A stretch of DNA of 64,000 nt from Isoetes taiwanensis (lineage: Eukaryota; Streptophyta; Lycopodiopsida; Isoetales; Isoetaceae), in NCBI GenBank assembly GCA_021234155.1, contig JAJEKV010000002.1:37385107-37449106 (forward strand), given 5' to 3'. Position 1 is the first letter of the stretch. Every line of letters starts with the position of its first letter. The position numbers were made by a program, and so were the translations under genes. Below the pieces are notes generated by a model, which was not told the origin of the DNA, did no database searches, and saw nothing but the letters and a program-made list of their open reading frames with translations. Below are positions 12,697-24,814 of the stretch, piece after piece.

Positions 12697-13946
12697 CGTT
12701 AATGACGTAGCAAGTAAAAAGCTTACTATAACCACAAAATGATAATACACCTTCGTTGAAAGAAGCCTTGCCGGTAAGATGCCCATTGGGCCGTCTAACC
12801 AACATAACTAGAAACAAGGCGATGAACTTAGGAGGGCGTGTAAGCGCCAGAAGATACCATGGCGGAGCAGACTCGGCGCGAACAAAGAAAATGACCGTCG
12901 TGACTTAGCACCAAAATTTCCGCGTTATACCAATGTTGGCGTGTAAAATTTTGGCCGGAAAATTGGCCTCGCACATCCACGTGGCGTCATTAAATTTCTG
13001 AGAGCGAGGAATCCGCGAGGAAGACCAATTTTCTAGGCCATAATCCCCTCTACATTCCATATCACCGGTACGTGCTTTCTTTGATACCCGCGACCAACAA
13101 ATTCTTAGACTCCCTTAGCCTACATTTTGGAACAAAGTGCATCGAGCTACGCTGAGATGGTTCCTAGCGAAGGCTATGCACAAGGCACTGCAATGGACTT
13201 TACGGGGCCTTCAGCGAACTAACGTGATCGATTTAGCATTGGAAAGTAAAAATGAAGCTTTTGAGAAAGCAAACTCCCAATTCAACGACGGATACTCGCA
13301 CGTAGCCCATCAAAAATCTTTGTATCCATGCTGGAATAAAGCCTTTTGGGTGCTTGATCTAAAAACCCAATTCAAGAAAGCAAAACCTGGCCAGGTTTCT
13401 TCAAGGAACCTGCAGGTGGCGTAGGTTCCCCCAATACAACACTCATGATGACTTAGAGACAAGGTGTCCAAGTTGCAACTTTTTAAAGCCACCATGCAGA
13501 ATCCCACATGCCAAACAAAACAAAAAGAGGTTAAAAAAGTCCTACGGCATTGACAATTAAGAGGCACCAACCTTGATGTACAAACAATCGCAGTTTTGAC
13601 ATATGAAGACACAAGGGCATCCCTGTAACGCGGGAAGTTTTATTAAAGGCATATATCTGTTCCAGTGCCCCTAACGCTCAGGCGTGTCTCAATATCAGCG
13701 TCCATATCAGATCTTTAATACATTAGTCGACGGTTTAAATCCTCAGGTCTTCAAATTCATGCGGATCCGCATTCCTAAACTGGCCATAAATTTTGGAGCG
13801 TGTGTATCTCAGGTAGTACATTTGGAACATGTCTTGTTTTTGCAATTTTAGATTTCTATTTTTTCTGCTCTGCTTTTCGTTTCCAAAAGCCAAAACAGAG
13901 CTGTCTGCTGCATTGTAATTTTGAACATGTGTTCTTGCGACCAGAG
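12697..13946. other. Upstream of catalase pseudogene, no recognised gene
   Basis: The only longer plus-strand frame is 13,137-13,424 (95 codons). It has no recognisable domain and no supporting context. The region nearest 13,947 would hold the old promoter of the catalase copy, but I see no clear TATA box or other defined element. Confidence 0.4.
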
Positions 13947-16101
13947 ATGCTTACAATGACGCCTGGGCTTGGATTCATCAGTTTCTTGTTGGTAATTGGA
14001 TTCTTGGGTGCGGCTCCAGCATTTGATCCATATAAGGTACAGTTTGACCGAATCTTGTTTTTGTTTCTTAGTGTGAGAGTGATAATTCTAGGTAGGTTTG
14101 ATTTGAAGGTCATTTTTTGAATCTTTGTCTGTTCACCGTCTGAAAACGCCTAAGATGATCACAATGGAACACGCCTTTATCCAGGATTTGCCATCCAGTA
14201 CACACGATACCACATTTTGGACCTCAAATGCAGGTGCACCTCTAGATAACAATGACGCGTCTCTAACAGTTGGAAGCAGAGGTACTCATATATAAATCAA
14301 TGGAGTACTTATGTGAAGAGTCTTAGGCAAGAACTGATTAAAATATTTGAATTGGAATATTTGCAGGTCCAGTTTTGCTAGAAGACTACCCTTTGCTAGA
14401 GAAACTTGCACACTTTGCCAGGGAAAGAATTCCAGAAAGGGTTGTGCATGCCAGAGGAGCAAGTGCAAAGGGATTTTTTGAGGCAACTCATAACATATCT
14501 CATCTTACATCTGCAGACTTCCTAAGAGCTCCAGGAGTTATAACGCCAGTAATGGTACGTTTCTCAACTGTTATACATGAGCGTGGAAGTCCTGAAACTC
14601 TTAATCCTCGAGGGATTTGCCGTTAAATTCTACACTAAAGGAGTAAATCGAATTCTCTTATCCATTCTCTTTTTCTTTTTGGAAGAACAGAGTTTTAACT
14701 CTTTTTTCTTCATAGGGTAACTTTGATATGGTTGGAAACAATTTCCCTGTGTTCTTCATTAGAGATGGAATGAAGTTTCCTGATATGGTCCATGCTTTGA
14801 AGCCAAACCCAAAAACTCACATACAGGAATGGTGGAGGGATCTTAGACTTTTTTTAGTCATCATCAGAAAGCACACATGTTTACATTTCTTATGGATGAT
14901 GCTGGAATTCCCAACTAACTACAGACAGATGCCAGGTTTTTGGAGTGCATACATTCACTCTGCTAAACAAAGCTGGCCAGAGAGAACCTATGTTAAATTC
15001 CACTGGGTTCCTGCTGCTGGAAAAATACCTTTGGATGATGAAGCAGTTATTGTTGGAGGCACTTTGCATAGCCATGCAACCAAGGATCTATTTGACTCCA
15101 TTGCTAGTGGAAACTTTCCCCAATGGAAACTATATATGCAAACAATGAATCCAGAAACAGAATACAACTATGACTTTGATCCTTTAGATGTTACAAGACA
15201 TGGCCACCCACATCAGTTCCTTTGCAACCTGTAGGAAGGCTTGTTCTCAACCAAAATATTGACAACTTCTTCAACGAGAATGAACAATTGGCCTTTTGTC
15301 CTGCCATTGTCGTGCCAGGAATATCTTACTCAGATGACAAATTGTTGCAGTCCAGAATTTTTTCTTATGCAGATACTCAGAGACATAGATTGGGACCAAA
15401 TTACCTTCTACTTCCTGTGAATCAGCCCAAGACTAAGTATCACAATAACCATTATGATGGCTTTATGAATTTCATGAAGAGGACTGAAGAAGTAAATTTT
15501 AACCTGATTCTCTCTATCCTTTTCTACATTAATCTGGCCTCATTCGGGTCTTTATTTGGTTGTTGAAACAGGTTGACTATTTCCCATCCAGATTTACTCG
15601 AGTTCACAATGCAGATATGGGGCCAATCTCATCAGAAATCGTTAATGGAACCAGACAAAGGGTTAGTTTAATAGTTTCCTTATGTATGCGAGTTTTCTTT
15701 AAACTAATTTAAGTAATTTGATGAGCTGATATAAATCTTGGGCAGAGTGTGATAGAGAAACAGAACAACTTTGCTCAGGCTGGTGCTAGATATCGATCTT
15801 GGTCATTAGAAAGGTAGAGTAATTTATGTTATAAGTAACGTATTCCAAGGACATAGAAGAACTGTGATACTAAATACAAGCCACAGGAAAATGAGGTTTA
15901 TCAAACGGTGGACAGACGCTTTAACTTCTCCACGGGTAACGCCTGACATGCGTAACATCTGGCTGTCCTACTGGTCTAAGGTTGGTAACGTTTTCTTGCA
16001 TCTTTATTGTAAGTCTTAAAAGATATTACCTGATGAAGTCCCTCTTCCAGGCCGACAAGACATTGGGCGGAAAGTTAGCTGCTAGTGTGCGTGGACATTA
16101 A
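13947..16101 (+). pseudogene. Catalase pseudogene with signal-peptide-like first exon
   Basis: The copy is colinear with the intact catalase at 60,982. Exons are about 13,947-14,036, 14,185-14,281, 14,367-14,640, 14,716-15,491, 15,572-15,661, 15,746-15,813, 15,897-15,980 and 16,051-16,101, with gt/ag borders. Exon 1 encodes a hydrophobic segment (core FISFLLVIGFLGAAPA) followed by FDPYK. Conserved catalase blocks include [17 protein letters not shown] and [15 protein letters not shown], with the catalytic His, Asn and heme-ligand Tyr. Damage includes an extra A near 14,615 with a lost codon beside it, an extra G near 14,837, an extra T in the T run near 14,850, an extra T near 14,940, and further indels near 15,022 and 15,200. 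The end reads SVRGH-stop, without a peroxisomal tail. It was a secreted-type catalase paralogue. Retained introns exclude a processed copy. Confidence 0.92.
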
Positions 16102-17230
16102 GCACACTGCTGTAACATCCAAATAAAATACTCAATACAAAGTGATGATTAAATCTTCTCATAGTTCATCTTAGGCCAATAAGCATGCAACAAAACACAA
16201 ACATCACCATACTACTAAGTCGTTTGACAAAAGTGGTGTGTCATGTTGTTTTTATGGAAGGTGTAATTTGTGTGAGCATGAAATTTCAGCCTGAAATTTT
16301 CTTGCTCACACAAATTCACCGACGAAATGTTTATCACCATCAAATTTGCACGATTCACCGGTACATTAATACACCGATTCTCTGAAACTTAGATTCTTGG
16401 GCTCATGCGCGAATTCTTGACTAGAGTAGCGAAGGCGTGCAAGATGCATTTGAGAAACCATGAGTTGATCATTTGCATTTTCAAAGTGGCGTTGGGCATT
16501 CAAGAAGAGTTGTAGCGCGATGTTGTGCGGTCGCGGCAGAGGAGAAACACCAACACACATAGATAACTTTTGGCTTTTAAGCGAGTTAAAGAGGCAGAAA
16601 TTTGATGGTGATAAACATTTAGGTCACGGGGAATAATAAGCGTGGAGGGATTAGGCCTGAAAATTGGCGGCGGATGTAGCGAGAATAATTGGCTTATCCG
16701 ACATACTCGAAAATATGGGTGGAGCCACTTTTACGCTCTTTGATTCATTCTCTCTCTCTTCGTCCAGGAACTTCCGACTATGGCGTCATGCGTCGCTCCG
16801 CGGAAAGCAGCTAGAGGCGTCGGCCTATTTCTTCGTCCTACGGGCGGCTTGGCTGGCATGGCATTACGGCGTTTAGTTTTCAAGTGGAGGCGCCACTTTC
16901 TTTTCGTGGTTTTGAGCATGATAACATTGTTCTTGAGTTTCTTGGAGCTTTCTAAGGTGCAAGCGCCTCGGGCACTTCATGTTTTTTATGGCGAGTAGTC
17001 GATTTTTATGCTTTCTTTCTATTCTTGCCGCTATTGTTTCATTTTTTGACATAACGGGGTTTCTAGAGTGCTAGAGACTGACTTTCTTGAGATGTGTGAG
17101 ATGAGCTCTTGGAGCTTCAGCTTATGGGTATGGGCCAGTTTCTTGGAGCAAAGCAGCTTATGGTATGGCTGACGAGGTCTCTTGAGCATAAGCTTATGAC
17201 TTATGGCACTAATTTAGCAGTTCTTTCCCG
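16102..17230. other. Non-coding stretch after catalase pseudogene
   Basis: No recognisable gene. A 72-codon plus-strand frame at 16,780-16,998 contains a hydrophobic segment (FLFVVLSMITLFLSFLEL), but it overlaps other open frames on both strands and has no support. Motifs 'tttgatggtgataaacattt' near 16,600 and its complement near 16,327 form a short inverted pair. Confidence 0.35.
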
Positions 17231-17410
17231 ATATCTCAACCCGAGCTCTGTTTCTTGGAATTTAGATTTTCTTGGAATATAGAAAAATATCGGTTTAGGA
17301 GCTGCATTTTGAGCTCGGTTTCTTGGAATATGATATCTCATTCGAGCTCTGTTTCTTAGATATGATATCTCGATTTGAGCTCTGTTTCTTGGAATATGAA
17401 AAATATCGGG
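17231..17410. repeat. Short tandem repeats on 'gagctctgtttcttgga'
   Basis: Four imperfect copies of a block containing gagctctgtttcttgga followed by atatgatatctcg or a variant occur in under 200 bases. Looser copies (cttggagc) extend upstream to about 17,090. No coding role is apparent. Confidence 0.75.
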
Positions 17411-18151
17411 GGGATTTTTGGACTTAGAATAAGCGAGAAAAGGATCTCTTGTGATTCTATGTATTTTTTAGATAGTTTATGCATGCAAAAGTGTTATGAT
17501 TTTATCAATCTCTTTGCGTGAATCTCTCTTTATGAATCTATCCATGAGTTTGATGAATATCGTTGATGGAGAGAGAATTTGCAACAGCGATACCAGCTTA
17601 AAACAATTCTTAGGAATGAGTGATTCACGAAAATTTGAGTTTAGAATGTTGATTCTTGGAAAGAGATATGCACTTGCGTGTAAATATACATAGGCGGATA
17701 GGTAGAGAGAAGTGGCCCTTAACTGCATTATTAAGAAAGAAAAGTTGGTCGGGAATTCTTTTTATTGGGTTTCAGAAGTATAAACAAAGGCGATTACTTG
17801 ACGTGAAACCACAACATTGCCAAGGGAATACTATCGAGGGGATAGTTTTAAACCAGAATTTTCCCAGGCGTAATTAGCGACGCATGATTACGCTCTTGAA
17901 TATTGGGAAAATATAGGCATAATTTTAGCCTCCCGTTGATTACTGTTTTTAGAAACCAATGAATGTTAAAATTTCTATTTTATTATTACAAGAAACTTAT
18001 CGTGGCGGCCGAACTCGTCTATGCAGGGGAAATTTGTGTAACTTTCGCCGCTCACTACACGGATAAACATAGGTATGCATCCATCCTCTATCTATTCATT
18101 TCAATATCTATCTTATCGCATTCATGTTGCTTGTTCTTGCAACCAGACACG

Positions 18152-18227
18152 TTTCCTTAATCTTATATCTAATCTGGATAATGTTGTACATTTCCTTAAT
18201 CTTATCTAATCTAGATAATGTTGTACA
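18152..18227. repeat. Tandem duplication of a 37-39 base unit
   Basis: The unit starting tttccttaatctta and ending gataatgttgtaca is present twice back to back (18,152-18,190 and 18,191-18,227). The copies differ by a two-base indel and one substitution. Confidence 0.9.
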
Positions 18228-20024
18228 CTGTAACGATTGAATGAATCAAAGGACCAAAATTACATCTGAGAGGATCCACAAAACCAAGGCATTCAAAGGC
18301 ATTGAAACGAGAGTCGAAGAAAGGGAATCAAAGGTTGAAATTCGGCAGATATTGAAGCCCTGTTTAGTTTCGTGACGTTATACTTAATTGGATTATTTAT
18401 CACGAGCTTGGGCACCATCAATGTCATCATTGCGGGATCCATCTTAACCTCTTTCGAAATGGTCGGATATATAATTGCCTCTTCTAGCCGTCAGTATGAT
18501 CGGCTCAATTATGTGCCCAATTTCATGCGTTACAGCAATTGTAAATCCACATGATGAAGCGCTTTTGAATTAAGTATTGATGCGTCCATGTTTACGCTCC
18601 ATCAAAGATGCGACCTTAAAGTCTTCGGGGCATAGGCATAAGCGAGTTCCCAATTTGCCATCTTGAGGAGGTTCCATCCAGAATATTAGTTCCGAAATGA
18701 GCGCAATTGACATTGGCGAGTTATAATCGCTGATTCACGTAAAATTGAGCCCGGTACCACGGCCGCCCTACGATTCAAAAGCGGCGGCTATGGTGGATTT
18801 GACCTCGTCCTCGCGCTCGGAGGATTGTTCGGATAGATGAAGCGAAAAGGTATATGTTAGAGTGGTAAGTAGATACCCACTTAGGCTCGTTTGAAAAAAT
18901 GCATAATGCATAGTGCAGACCGAGATTTCAAATGAAAAATGCTTCGACTTTCTTGATGCTCTGCCGAATAAGAAATATCCTTCCTTGAACACACCTTAGT
19001 TTCATGATTTGTTCGAGTAGCACGATCAAGTACTCGGTGACATTAAGATGGAAGGTACGATACAATTTGATGGCATCCTCTGTTGAGTTATCAAAATCCT
19101 TGGTGAAATTTCGGTGTGTGGTCGGGGGCCTTGATAACCAATTGTTTAGTAATTCTTAGTGGGGAAGGTTGTCGCGAGGTTTGCCCTCTTTTTTCGTCTA
19201 GCAAAGGATTTGAAATCAACCAAGGGCACAACGAATGTTTTGAAAAGAGGAGGATGGTTGCGAGAGGCGACCTCGGCTTGCTTGAACCACAAGCGAGGCA
19301 GTGCATAAAAATGAGACATTGTAATGTTTAAGAATCCGTTGGGCACATAAAGTACGTAGGCGATTCTTCTGCTTCTCATGGCGGAATGAAAGATTTTGGG
19401 TGAAGGATGGAACAAAGAAAAAAAAGCAGCTGCGGCAAAGAATGAGAGGAAGATCGCCGCAGCGTTCCTCCTCTCACCATAAATGCCAATAAATGAGTTA
19501 GCCAGCGGCACATGGCGGTGAATTTTTGTTGGAATTGAAAATGCATTGGGAGCATCATTATCGGGCGGTATTGCTCAGCCCGAGAAAAATCAGTTTCTTA
19601 TTTTTTAAGAGCAATATTCGCCGCTTTTATATATGGTATGATGGAGGGGTTGTAAGTTACCAAGGCATCAATAATAAAAGCAAATGCACTAATCGAAAGG
19701 TTTTTGGGTTGCATGAGGGCAAACCCTCACTCTTGTTGTTGGTAGGAATATTCTAGGTATATGCCAGTATATGCTTAGATACTCCTGCACACTAGCCTAA
19801 AACTGCTATTGTAGGTGATTTTGATATGGAGGAAGCACAGAGGAGTGGTCCATAGTGAAAGGGCTAGAGGAAAAGGATCAAGCTATGTAAGCATGTTATT
19901 CCCAATATTGCCTAATAATAAAAGAAAAGAAAGGCAAGGGATAACAATTTTAAAGCTGACAGTAATACACTAGATGTTCTCTTTGTTTGGGTCCCTTAGC
20001 CGATTGGTCTCAGTGGACGATAAA
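18228..20024. other. No recognisable gene
   Basis: The longest frame, minus 19,511-19,146, codes for 121 residues with hydrophobic and basic stretches. It overlaps frames on the other strand and shows no domain. Near 19,748-19,779 lies a segment (attctaggtatatgccagta) that also occurs, as a cleaner hairpin, at 59,325. Confidence 0.35.
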
Positions 20025-20047
20025 AATACATTCTACTCTATTCTATC
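20025..20047. repeat. ATTCT-type microsatellite, possible LINE tail
   Basis: The run aatacattctactctattc resembles the longer attctattctattctatt run at 40,435. Both follow sequence rich in short retroposon-like words, and several plant non-LTR elements end in simple repeats. No other part of an element could be tied to it. Confidence 0.35.
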
Positions 20048-20189
20048 TAAATATGGGGAAGACAACTATTCTAAGGAAGGTGCCTAAAAGTCGTATTTAA
20101 TTAAAGTGGGTGACATGCAAATCCCCATTTTTTTTACCCTCTTATTTTAAAAGAAAAGGACGTGTTTTTGACCTATTTAATTGTTGCGC

Positions 20190-20640
20190 GATGAGTTTTT
20201 TCGTGTGAGGTTCTGTCCCTCCGTGGAATGTTTTGACACTTTTTTCTCGAATGAGGAATTGAGAATACCAAAAGCACAATAAAAGCCAAGGAAACTGCTT
20301 ACACATTAGAAACATAATGACATATTTGAAAGAAGTTACAATGTATATTACAGTAGATGAAGAGACCATGGAGGCCGTGCCATCACAAACGTAATATCTT
20401 CATCACACAGATGAGTTTTGTGCAGATGAGTTTTTTTGCGTGAGGTTCTGTCCCTCTGTGAAACGTTTCGACACTTTTTTCTCGAATGAGGAGTTGGGAA
20501 TACCAAAAGCACAATAAAAGCCAAGGAAACTGCTTACACATTCGAAACATAATGATATATTTGAAAGAAGTTACAATGTATATTACAGTAGATGAAGGGA
20601 CCATGGAGGTCGTGCCATCACAAACATAACATCATCACAC
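20190..20640. repeat. Tandem duplication with 235-base period
   Basis: Two long, highly similar copies begin gatgagttttttcg at 20,190 and 20,425. They run through 'ccaaaagcacaataaaagcc', 'gaaagaagttacaatgta' and 'tgccatcacaaac'. Differences are a few substitutions and short indels, so the duplication is fairly recent. The matching minus-strand open frames in both copies are a by-product of the repeat. Confidence 0.9.
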
Positions 20641-21985
20641 ACATTCCATCTAATAGGAACAACGGACCGAGCATCTTCTGACCTTTTTCAAGCTTTGGAA
20701 GCAACTTGAAGAACGTGGAAAGCCTCACGACGAGGTGCTTCCCAAGCCACGCGCTGGCCCGTCTAGCCGATTTTTCCAGCCTTCTCCCGCATTCTCTTTA
20801 ATTGCCGGGTAAAAAATGCTCCAACCTCCATGGATCTCATGTAATGTGCTTAGAGGATCCTTTGCGCCATGAACCTGGACCTTTCCTCCTCATCCCTTGA
20901 GGTTCTATAGTACCTGCGATAACGAGCAAGCTTATCCCAAAGCCCTGACAACAGTGTGGCTTGAGCGGACTCTGTGCAGGTTCTCTGCAACCATCTATCT
21001 AGAAGAGACGAATTCCATAATAACAATTACGATGCCATTAACCAAGAGTAATAAACGAAAGGAAAAGTGTAGAAGGGCGGGGAGCATAAGGCGCTAGGCA
21101 GATGGTGGAGCGACTGGTAAAGGGGACGTCGGCGCTCGATGACTATCCCTATCAGGGATCGATCCTCGTTCACCATCATTTGTGATGGAGATAGGTACTC
21201 ATGTGGTTGGTTGAATGGAGAAAATACTGATCTATGGGAAACTTTGATTTTGCATCAAGTTTTTCCTGATGATTTATTTGATCTAATCTATTCAACTGAA
21301 GTAGAACAAGAATTAGAAGTAACAGTGATAGAAAGTTGGTTAGGAGAATTCGTTGGGGATAGGGAAGTCTCGGCAGCAGGGATCTTCCAAGGATACCGTA
21401 GTTGGTCAGATCAAAGAATTGTAGTCAGAGTATATTAAAATGGCAGTGGGACCAGGAATGATAGGGCTTGAGGCAGGAAAGGCTGGGGAGGATGCATTGG
21501 GAATTGGAACAAAGGAAAAAATTGATAGGGCAGAATTTATGGTTTCGGGTACAGGTCACGATTAGGGATAACAGGCCGAGGTTGCAGTGGTAGGGATAGA
21601 AAATCTAGGGAAAGATGATAGGGATATTTCAAAACTGATGCAAACCCTAAGTGACAAGGAAAAAGGGCATCTTCTATATTTTGGATGAAACCTAGTCTGT
21701 CTGGAACAGGGAAAACCACTTTTTCTTTTATTCGGCGACTTCCCAACTCCGGTAACAAATATGGTGACCACAAGAAATGCCTCTGGATTGAGACCGTTAA
21801 CAAGACAGAAAGGGATCGTGGATTCTATTCTTGAATATACAAATGGAGTATGCGACAATGTCGCAATGAGCTTTTATAGCGACTGGAACCGGCATGGTTA
21901 AGCCCCTAAAATTCTGCTATAGAAGTCAAATTAAGGTCTTTACAAATCAGAGGGTTAATAGGCTGCATCCGTCATGAGGGGATTA
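20641..21985. other. Possible LINE 5' region, no clear gene
   Basis: A plus-strand frame of 99 codons at 21,139-21,438 is acidic and unrecognised. The position just upstream of a LINE ORF1 makes this a candidate 5' leader of that LINE, but no element start was found. Confidence 0.3.
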
Positions 21986-23456
21986 GATTACGTCATCTCA
22001 AATCTCTGGATAAGGAAATCTCTATTCACAGCATCTATTGGACGAAATTTTCTTTCCTTATGGTTGAATGCAGCAGCTTCCAGGCTGCTACTCTACTTTT
22101 GAAGCAAGGAACTATAACCAAAGCCAACACTCGGTGTTTCTTCCAAAAGTGGTCTCCAAAATTTAATCCCCAGAATGTTTTTGAGCTCTTCCATCCAGCA
22201 TGGGCTTCCCTGCAAGGTTTTAACCCAATGTATTGGAATGAACCCTCGTTGCAAGCCCTTTTTAAAGGGGCTGCAAACTTCATAGGAATCGAGCTAATGC
22301 AGGAGCTAGCCACAAGAGTCTGGGCACAAATTGATCTTCTCAAAAACATCCCGGACTCTTTTTTTTCTTGATTACTTTGGTAATCCAAAAATCCTCAAAC
22401 TTGCATGACAGGGCCTTCCAAATCCCTGTTCTTTATGGGGGCTTAGGCTTCATGGGGGAGGAGTTTGCAAGGGACAACATAAAAAGATGGAATTGGAGAG
22501 CACAGACTCGAAAAGCCAAGAATCAGGAAAAGGGAAAAAGGAGGAAATCTGGATCACCCCAAGAAAAGCTCGAGCCAATAGGAAAATTACCAATGGGAGT
22601 GCAAAAAGAAAAGCGAGAGGACCGAAAATTAGAACATAAAAAGAAAAGGAAAAATTACAGAGAGACTGGGAATACACAATAAGAAAAAAACATAGACAAG
22701 AATGGAAGAAAAAGGTTCAGTTTCAAGAAGATCTGTCCAAAATAAAGGTAGTTCATAATCCTTTTTCAAAAGAAAAACAGGGTTGAACCAACTCCTGAAC
22801 CTATTCAATTGGACCGTGTCCCTAAACCCTTTATACACCAGGGGAAAACCTCAGGTCCTAAGTCCCCTTTACTTGTGATAGAGCTATTTCTAGAGATCTA
22901 AAAAGAAGATTCAACTAAGCCGGTTGAAGTTTTGACAAGGTCTGAACTTATTGATAACATAACTGATGCCTTGGAGCAGAAAGGGATCGGGTCTCCCAAA
23001 GAACCAAACTTGATAAGGATAGAACCTACTGATGCCTTGGAGCAGACAGGGATTGGGTCCCCTAAAAAATCAGATCTGAACACAAAGGAGGCCTTAGAAC
23101 ATAGTGAGAAGCAGTCAGTAGATCAAATTATCAAAGTGGACAGTCAGATTTTTCCCACTAGAAACATGGTAGTGGAATCCCCTCAAATTGCAGCCCCTGA
23201 GGTGGAAATGGTCTGTAGTACCCCGATAATGGATATAGGGCAACTATCCTTAAGGGATCTTAATGATCCCTCCCCAAAATTAAATGAAAAGTTTTGGGAT
23301 TCTGATACAGAAGAAGAGGAGAAGATCGAGGAAGCAGATAATGCAACTACAAAGAACTTCTTCACCCCACTTCCCATGAATAAAAAAAGACAGAAAAAGA
23401 TCTACACCCCAGGTGCTTTTGGGCCTATCACAAGGAGCAAAAAAATATCTACATGA
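21986..23456 (+). pseudogene. LINE ORF1 (DUF4283-like, gag-like)
   Basis: The first part (about 21,986-22,371) reads WSPKFNPQNVFELFHPAWAS, then MYWNEPSLQALFKGAANFIG and RVWAQIDLLKNIPDSF. This is the pattern of the DUF4283 domain of plant L1-type ORF1, an RNA-binding Gag-like protein. A frameshift near 22,371 is followed by a lysine-rich basic stretch (to 22,680) in another frame. The last part, 22,932-23,456, is open for 174 codons. It is acidic, carries an internal duplication (TDALEQKGIGSPK and TDALEQTGIGSPK) and ends in GPITRSKKIST. Its TGA overlaps the ORF2 ATG as ATGA. Frameshifts and stops between the parts make it inactive. Confidence 0.7.
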
Positions 23457-23640
23457 AGATTGTCTCTTGGAATTTAAGAGGCATAAAAGGTCCCCTTAAG
23501 AGGAAGCGGGGCCTTGATTGCGATAAAAGAATTGCAAGCAGATATTATAATGCTACAAAGAGCACAAACTTCCAAGTTTTGAGGCCTCGAATTTAGGGCA
23601 ATGGATCATGCCAGGAGGGGGATCCCTTTGGTTCCCTGCA
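23453..23640 (+). pseudogene. LINE ORF2 start (AP-endonuclease N terminus), truncated
   Basis: From the ATG at 23,453 the frame reads MKIVSWNLRGIKGPLKRKR, the usual opening of the apurinic-like endonuclease of plant L1 elements. A frameshift near 23,505 leads to ALIAIKELQADIIMLQRAQT, matching the next endonuclease block, where QET is usual. The LINE is then cut at 23,641 by an LTR beginning TGTGACATTC. No continuation was recognised on the far side. Confidence 0.75.
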
Positions 23641-24340
23641 TGTGACATTCTCCTGAAATATATGCTATATATATGTAGATTTCTAGACCACGTCACTGTA
23701 CAAGTCTTCTTTAGTAGTCTTGTACACCTTAGTAGGTGGAAAAGGGAGCATGGCTAAGTTATTCATATAACTTAGCCAACCTTAGACATAGGGCCATTTC
23801 CACATGGCTTCATCCTATTGGGCACCCACCACATGGAAGCACCCCATTGGAGCCATGTGGCAGTGATATGGAACCCTAACCTATAAATGGCCAAACCCTA
23901 ACCTAGGCCATTTTACGCTCAACGATCTTGGAACCTTGTTATTTCGAAACTCGTTTGAGAACATTATTGTGGCATAGTATAGCAGCATAGCAGCCCCGGG
24001 CGTGCATGCATGGTAGGAGTGGGAACTACTTGAACCTCTTCAAGAAATTTTGTGGATATGCGAGAACAGAGTTGAAAGCGGTGTTGGAGTTGGAGTCCTT
24101 TGTAGATCATCTGGAAGTTAGGATTCCAGATGAGTTAGCACTTCGTATCTCTAGTAGAGCCATTCTAGAACCCTTAGTCTAGATCTTGAACCCTAACTAT
24201 AAGTTAGATGCATGTGATTAGGATTAGATGTTATTCTCATTATTCATCATGTTATGTGGATATGATGTTGGTTGACCATGTTTGCTCCTCTTGTATTGGG
24301 AAGGGCCTAGTAGCCATTATTGAGATGATGCTCCATTAGG
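23641..24340 (+). mobile_element. LTR-like insertion (solo or truncated)
   Basis: The segment starts TGTGACATTCTCCTG, sharing its first ten bases with the 3' LTR of the chromovirus at 52,007. It is related over several hundred bases to 38,742-39,266: 'cttgtacaccttag', the 'aacttag' palindromic region, 'aaccctaacctataaatggc' with a TATA-like box near 23,882, 'tttcgaaactc' and 'gtggc..ag'. The 3' end and target duplication are not clear. It interrupts LINE ORF2. Likely a solo LTR of a gypsy family. Confidence 0.6.
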
Positions 24341-24449
24341 GTTTTTTTGAGATTAAAAAAGGGCCTTCAAAACATGCCAACTAAGCCAAATGAAGATAAA
24401 TGAACTACTGTCAATCGAACTGGCCGGGTCCGATCGGCAAAGCTACATT

Positions 24450-24779
24450 ATAATAACTCAACTGCTTGGATCACATTTTCTAGTATAACTATTGATAGAA
24501 AAGTCCAAATGAGCTCTCATTTAGTGCAATAGATAGATCTCGTTGAGATCTTTCCAATCTTAGGTGCTTTGCACATATTTTAACCACTTATGATTGTCAA
24601 AACTCCAAAAAATATGGTTTTTACTATTTTTTACTATCCTATGGGGGTTAAAAGACTACAAGCTCACCAGAGTTGGAAAAAGATCTCAATGAAGATCTAT
24701 CTAATGGAAACTCATTTGGACTTTCTATCAACACTATCACTAGAAAATGGCATGATCAAATAGTCAGTTATAATTAACC
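24450..24779. mobile_element. Foldback (MITE-like) element with about 120-base arms
   Basis: The left arm (about 24,450-24,575) and right arm (about 24,655-24,779) are imperfect reverse complements. Shared words read on the left are 'ttttctag', 'ttgatagaaa', 'gtccaaatgag', 'agatagatct' and 'tgagatcttt'. A loop of about 80 bases separates them. No coding capacity. Target-site duplication not identified. Confidence 0.75.
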
Positions 24780-24814
24780 TTATTTGGATTCCATTCTATT
24801 TTACGATTAGTAGT

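Noticed and set aside
13800-13946. Upstream extension of catalase pseudogene exon 1
   Set aside because: The frame is open back to an ATG at 13,800, but the added 49 residues (Phe/Cys-rich) have no counterpart in the intact gene; the ATG at 13,947 gives a leader of comparable kind.
16664-16998. Overlapping frames with a hydrophobic segment, candidate small membrane protein
   Set aside because: Both strands are open over the same interval and there is no homology or regulatory support.
19146-19511. Minus-strand frame of 121 codons
   Set aside because: No recognisable domain and overlapping plus-strand frames; not supported as a gene.
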